NCBI GenBank assembly: GCA_001579985.1
Contig: LRSR01007917.1
Span: 1 to 22,754, forward strand
Source of the DNA: Hypsibius dujardini
Taxonomy: Eukaryota > Tardigrada > Eutardigrada > Parachela > Hypsibiidae
Direction of reading: 5' to 3'
Length of the DNA stretch: 22,754 nucleotides
The translations under genes and the position numbers were made by a program. This document shows positions 18,762 through 22,754 of the stretch, piece after piece. Under the pieces are notes generated by a model. That model worked only from the letters and a program-made list of their open reading frames with translations. It was not told the DNA's origin and did not search any database. The stretch's first letter is position 1. Every line of letters begins with the position of its first letter.

Positions 18762-20599
18762 ATGACGCTGTTGACGAATTTGTTCCCCGAAGTGATGTTC
18801 AACATCAACGACGGCTACCTGGAGGGCCTGACCCGTGGTTTCAAGGCTGGCATCCTCACCCGCACAGACTACCTCAACTTGGTGCAGTGCGAATCCATTG
18901 ACGGTGAGGAGATCTACGTGTGGAAAATATCTATGTTTGGGGAAATTGCCTTGGAGTGAATTGATTTTTGATATGGAAGTTGGGTGGTAGAAAGGGGTTC
19001 TTTTTAACGTGGTGCAATGGTAAAACGTGTGCATGTTTCTAGACTTGAAGCTCCATTTACAAAGCACGGATTACGGCAACTTCCTCGCCAACGAGCCCAG
19101 CCCCGTGCAGGTGGCCGTGATTGATGAGAAGTTGAAGGAGAAGATGGTGCAAGAATTTCGCCACATCCGCAATCAGGCGGTCGAGCCGTTGAGCACATTT
19201 TTGGACTATGTCACGTGAGTTGCCTCCTTTCTCCGTAATGTGTTTGATTGATTGATACGATTCGCTTGATTGACTGGATTACATTGGTGCTGTCGTTAGT
19301 TGTTATGATTGAATGATTGATTAATTGATTACTTCATTAACTGATCACTTGATTGATTGATTACTTGAATACTTGATAACTTGATTGATTGATTGATTGA
19401 TTGCTGTGATTGATTGCTTGATTGATTGAATGCTGGAGTGTTGCCGTTCTTCAGTTACTCCTACATGATCGACAACATCGTGCTGCTGATCACGGGCAGT
19501 CTGCATGGACGCCCGATCGGCGAGTTGATTGCCAAATGCCACCCCCTGGGAAGCTTCGAACAGATGGAGGCGTTGAATATTGCTTCGACCACGGCGGAAT
19601 TGTATAACGCGGTGATTGTGGACACCCCACTGGCGCCGTTCTTCGCTGACTGCATCTCTGAGCAGGATTTAGATGAGATGAACATCGAAATTATTCGCAA
19701 CAAACTCTACAAGGTAAGAAAAACGGGCAGTTGATTCATTGTCTGTTATTGGATTGGAAGACATTTTTTCCGAATGGGGGAGCGGTCGATTGATCAGTTG
19801 ATTGGGTTCAATGTTTTCCGAATTGGCAACCACTTGATTGATTGATCGGTTGATTGGGTTCAATGTTTTCCGAATTGGCAACCACATGATTGATTGATCA
19901 GTTGATTGGATGATATGTCTTCCGAATGAGCAACCAGTCCATTGATTGATCAGTTGATTGAGTCACATGTCTTTTTTCAGGCTTATCTGGAATCGTTCTA
20001 CGACTTCTGCAAGAATTTGGGCGGGACGACACAGGAAGTCATGTGCGAAATTTTGGCAGTAAGTGCTTCGGTCGTTTGTATACTGGACTTTTTCAATACT
20101 TGAACACACTTGCTTGGTAGTTTGAAGCGGATCGACGATGTTTCACAATCACCATCAATTCCTTCGGCACGGAACTGACCAAGGATGACAGGTTGAACTT
20201 ATACCCCACCTGCGGGAAGTTGTTTCCCTACGGCATCGTCGGCCTCACCAGGGCCTCAGATTACGACCAAGTTCGCATGGTGGCCGAGAGCTTCTCCGAG
20301 TACAAGAAGATCTTTGACGACATTGGCAATCAGGGGCAGGGAGGGGAGAAGACGCTGGAGGACAAGTTTTTCGAATACGAAGTACGAAGTGTCTTTTTTT
20401 TCATCTTCCCAGTGTCTGACACGTGTGTTTGTGTTAGGTGAAACTGAACGTCAACGGTTTCATGCAGCAGTTCCACTACGGCGTCTTCTACTCACTCTTC
20501 AAGCTGAAGGAGCAGGAATGCCGCAACATTGTCTGGATCGCCGAGTGTGTCGCTCAAAGACACCGAGCGAAGATCGACAATTACATTCCCATTTTCTGA
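18762..20599 (+). CDS. ATP6V0D1: V-type ATPase V0 subunit d
   Basis: Subunit d sits on the cytoplasmic face of the V0 rotor ring and couples the central stalk to the proton-translocating c ring in acidifying vesicles. Six exons are inferred: 18762-18903, 19043-19214, 19455-19713, 19981-20058, 20121-20381 and 20438-20599, giving 357 residues (human d1: 351). Every junction keeps frame with GT-AG sites. Highly conserved blocks include [62 protein letters not shown] and the C-terminus [20 protein letters not shown] ending in NYIPIF. The N-terminus ([20 protein letters not shown]) is a few residues longer than the human form. Introns 2 and 3 carry TTGA-type repeats. Whether it corresponds to d1 or d2 of vertebrates is not meaningful for an invertebrate. 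Confidence 0.96.
19238..19435 (+). repeat. degenerate TTGA repeat in ATP6V0D intron 2
   Basis: Irregular TTGATTGATT, ACTTGATT and ATTGAATG motifs fill most of intron 19215-19454, with TTGA on the sense strand. Confidence 0.88.
19755..19975. repeat. ATTCGG-family minisatellite in ATP6V0D intron 3
   Basis: Units of the type TTCCGAATTGGCAACCACTT followed by gattgattgatcagttgatt; about four copies in intron 19714-19980. It is an inverted relative of the arrays at 16975-17190 and 20864-21190. The end near 19742 (tctgttattggattggaaga) is also found inverted at the right edge of the latter array. Confidence 0.92.
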
Positions 20600-20793
20600 T
20601 TTGATCTTATCTTACTCCTCTGTCAAGTTCACCTTTACTCATGTCTAAACTTCCCATACCACAAACTCCTTTTCCCTCGCAGCTTGCGTGTCTGCTCGTG
20701 AATTGGTGTGTTTTAATTTGTCCTCGTTGCATTCCCCCTTTCGTCAACGGTCGTCTTATTTATTCCCCTCAGTATCTTTCGTGATTCTGACAG

Positions 20794-20866
20794 TTGTTTT
20801 CGTCTCGATTTAGTTGGTCAGTTTCTTCTCGGATTCTCTGTCAGCATTTGTGACGTTCCCGGTTTG
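20794..20866 (+). repeat. 73-bp direct repeat, left copy
   Basis: Matches 21206-21278 at all but about one position (begins ttgttttcgtctcgatttag, ends gacgttcccggtttg). The pair flanks the minisatellite at 20864-21190. It is located just after ATP6V0D, possibly in its 3' UTR. Confidence 0.93.
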
Positions 20867-21200
20867 GAAAACATTGAACCCAATCAACTGATCAATCAAT
20901 CAAGTGTTTGCCAATTCGGAAGACAATGAACCCAATCAACTGATCTATCAATCAAGTGGTTGCCAATACGGAAAACATTGAACCCAATCAACTGATCAAT
21001 CAATGGACTGGTTGCTCATTCGGAAGACATATCATCCAATCAACTGATCTATCAATCAAGTGTTTGCCAATTCGGAAAACATTGAACCCAATCAACTGAT
21101 CTATCAATCAAGTGTTTGCCAATTCGGAAAACATTGAACCCAATCAACTGATCAATCGACCGCTCCCCCATTCGGAAAAATGTCTTCCAATCCAATAACA
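20864..21200. repeat. ATTCGG-family minisatellite downstream of ATP6V0D
   Basis: About six units of ttcggaaaacattgaaccca followed by atcaactgatcaatcaatca, inverted relative to ATP6V0D intron 3. The last unit and its exit (ccattcggaaaaatgtcttc, then caatccaataacagac) are the reverse complement of the start of that intronic array. Confidence 0.93.
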
Positions 21201-21205
21201 GACGA

Positions 21206-21278
21206 TTGTTTTCGTCTCGATTTAGTTGGTCAGTTTCTTGTCGGATTCTCTGTCAGCATTTGTGACGTTCCCGGTTTG
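21206..21278 (+). repeat. 73-bp direct repeat, right copy
   Basis: Second copy of the repeat at 20794-20866. Confidence 0.93.
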
Positions 21279-21841
21279 ACCTTCAAGTAAAGACAGGAAC
21301 TCTGCAGTGAATTCCCATTTAAGGGGGATTGAATGACAAGCATCACATACTGACCAGTCTGAAATTGAAATCGCGCAATCCAGTCACATCAAACAGCTGT
21401 AACGCTTAAGGGGAATTCGCCGTTTGGTTTTGGCCAAAAAAGCTGTCCCGTTTTCCCGTTTCATAGTGACCAGGAGGAGCGGGAAGGCTGACGTCACCGT
21501 CATCACGTGACTTTTTCTAGACTTCGGCAACGGCCAAAAGTTGCTAAACTCGAGACATTACGATAGAAAGGAAGTGTTAAGGACGAATAGAAATATCCGT
21601 GGTCACCACTGAAAAGAAAACGGAGCAACTTTTTCGGCCAAACCAATCGGCGAGTTGCCTTCAATTGTAGATCAACGGCAAATTTGAGTCGTTCATATGT
21701 ACAATAATTAAAACAAAAAAAAACGATTAATACAGCCATGGTGAGGCAAGACTCAGATGTGAGGCAAGACTCAGATGTGAGCAAGAGATGCGCGTAGTCA
21801 ATATAGTTTCAATGCCGGTTCCACGAAAGAATGGTGCGAAT
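21279..21841. other. region between ATP6V0D and NADK2, no gene seen
   Basis: Contains a CRE-like palindrome TGACGTCA at 21489-21496, a CACGTG at 21504-21509, and an 18-19-bp tandem duplication of gtgaggcaagactcagat near 21740-21778. It lies 3' to both neighbouring genes. No poly(A) signal AATAAA for NADK2 was found. Confidence 0.5.
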
Positions 21842-22105
21842 TCACTCCAGCTGCACAGTCAGTAGTGCGTCGTCCGGATGGATGGATAGAGTGGCCTCGG
21901 AACCCTCGTTGAACTTGTAGGAGGGTCCGCCGTCGATGACCAGTGCGGCGTCATAGCAGCGAGACTTCAGATGAACCCTGAGTTTCAGACAAATTTTACC
22001 CATTTCATAAATATCGATAGCCGCAGCTTAGACAATGACACTCAGACAAATGAATGGACAGACGGTCAGCCAGTCAACCAGACGACAGACAGACAAACAG
22101 ACAGG

Positions 22106-22141
<36 letters not shown>

Positions 22142-22166
22142 TAGACAGGCAGACAGACAGGCAGGC

Positions 22167-22199
<33 letters not shown>

Positions 22200-22679
22200 G
22201 GCAGGCAGACAGACAAGCAGACAGACAGACAGACAGAAACTCCATAGCTGAACATGTATGAAACAATTCCCGGCTAACCTTTGTGCAAAGCCTCGTGGAT
22301 TAGCGGTGCTGTATGTGCTGTTCGACACGGGATCCCGCACGGTATAAACCATACGAGTATCACTGGGATCGAAAATGAGTTGCTCGTTAAATTTCTTCGT
22401 GACATGCTCCACATAATCCTCGTCACTGGGGACCGGAAGGAGGGAAGTGTCCCGAACTACAAACAAAGATATATATATTGTCTACGTTGCACAAAGAAAG
22501 ATTAAACTAATCGCCCGATAGTATTACTTAATCCAATGAGTGAAGCCGCAGCCTGTTGGGTCAATTTATTGATGTTGAACGACCACGACGTCGAGCCAGT
22601 GCCGGTACAAACGGTAACGCCGGAGCTCTTTTGCTTGGCGCTCGGCCCGTCATCGACAGAAACTTCATAGTATGAAACC
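21842..22679 (-). CDS. NADK2: mitochondrial NAD kinase 2, 3' part of the gene
   Basis: NADK2 phosphorylates NAD+ to NADP+ in mitochondria. Three C-terminal exons are inferred: 22679-22528, 22456-22279 and 21977-21842, about 155 residues, with matching phases. The first contains VSYYEVSVDDGPSAKQKSSG and the NAD-kinase signature VCTGTGSSTWSFNIN. The second contains FDPSDTRMVYTVRDPVSN and RGFAQR. The last reads RVHLKSRCYDAALVIDGGPS and ends in the NADK2-specific tail (DDALLTVQLE). This tail distinguishes it from cytosolic NADK. The N-terminal part lies beyond the right edge; a TCTG tract begins the next intron at 22727. Identification rests on remembered similarity to animal NADK2, especially the SYYE..VDDG and TGTGS blocks. 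Confidence 0.9.
22076..22240 (+). repeat. (CAGA)n tract filling NADK2 intron
   Basis: CAGA/CAGG repeats within intron 21978-22278; the transcript strand reads TCTG. Confidence 0.95.
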
Positions 22680-22726
22680 CTAAAAAATTACAAAGTACAC
22701 ACAATATAAAATACTATTTTGCTCAA

Positions 22727-22754
22727 TGTCTGTCTGTCTGTCTGTCTGTCTGTC
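22727..22754 (+). repeat. (TCTG)n tract running off the right edge
   Basis: Pure TGTC/TCTG run in the NADK2 intron upstream of the exon at 22679; here the transcript strand reads CAGA. Its length is unknown because the window ends inside it. Confidence 0.93.

Noticed and set aside
21503-21784. 93-codon minus-strand frame downstream of NADK2
   Set aside because: Begins within an 18-19-bp tandem duplication and has no family resemblance; probably chance.
11445-22679. Functional cluster of mitochondrial genes (OPA1, MTFMT, NADK2)
   Set aside because: Strands and regulation look independent, and ATP6V0D, not a mitochondrial gene, lies between them; chance is sufficient.

Overview
The window is nuclear DNA of an animal. 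Every gene is interrupted by GT-AG introns, and the products are conserved eukaryotic proteins. Read left to right it carries: the 5' part of CNOT3 (-), a nested cluster of Tc1/mariner-type transposon remains, a complete secreted glutaminyl cyclase QPCT (+), a MITE-rich gap, a complete OPA1 dynamin-like GTPase (-) with a complete intronless MTFMT (-) inside its first intron, a complete V-ATPase subunit d ATP6V0D (+), and the 3' part of mitochondrial NAD kinase NADK2 (-). Genes are close together and introns are mostly 60-400 bp, which points to a compact invertebrate genome. I cannot fix the phylum from sequence alone; a flatworm or another lophotrochozoan is only a guess.

All exon models were read by hand, joining exons by splice consensus, codon phase and similarity to remembered family sequences. 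For OPA1 (982 codons), QPCT (369) and ATP6V0D (357) every junction keeps frame and the total length agrees with the animal families. CNOT3 (about 333 codons visible) and NADK2 (about 155 codons visible) run off the window edges.

The most visible non-genic feature is simple repeats in introns. (CAGA)n/(TCTG)n tracts with CAGG variants fill or dominate about ten introns in four genes. (TTGA)n and minisatellites built on TTGATTGA fill most of the others, almost always with TTGA on the sense strand. TTGA repeats place TGA in all three frames, whereas CAGA/TCTG repeats have no stop in any frame. One CAGA intron (QPCT intron 3) is exactly 243 nt and open, so its retention would keep the protein in frame.

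Intergenic regions: 2866-4397 holds palindromes and foldback repeats. 4126-6803 is bounded by inverted GTACTGTACT-type arrays enclosing a mariner copy and an older Tc1-like relic. 9378-11444 holds three short inverted-repeat elements. 17811-18761 is the shared upstream region of the divergent OPA1 and ATP6V0D genes. 20600-21841 holds a 73-bp direct repeat flanking an inverted copy of a minisatellite that also sits in an ATP6V0D intron.

Three of the six host genes (OPA1, MTFMT, NADK2) encode mitochondrial proteins, but I see no evidence that this is more than chance. I found no bacterial-type system, CRISPR array, rRNA or tRNA.
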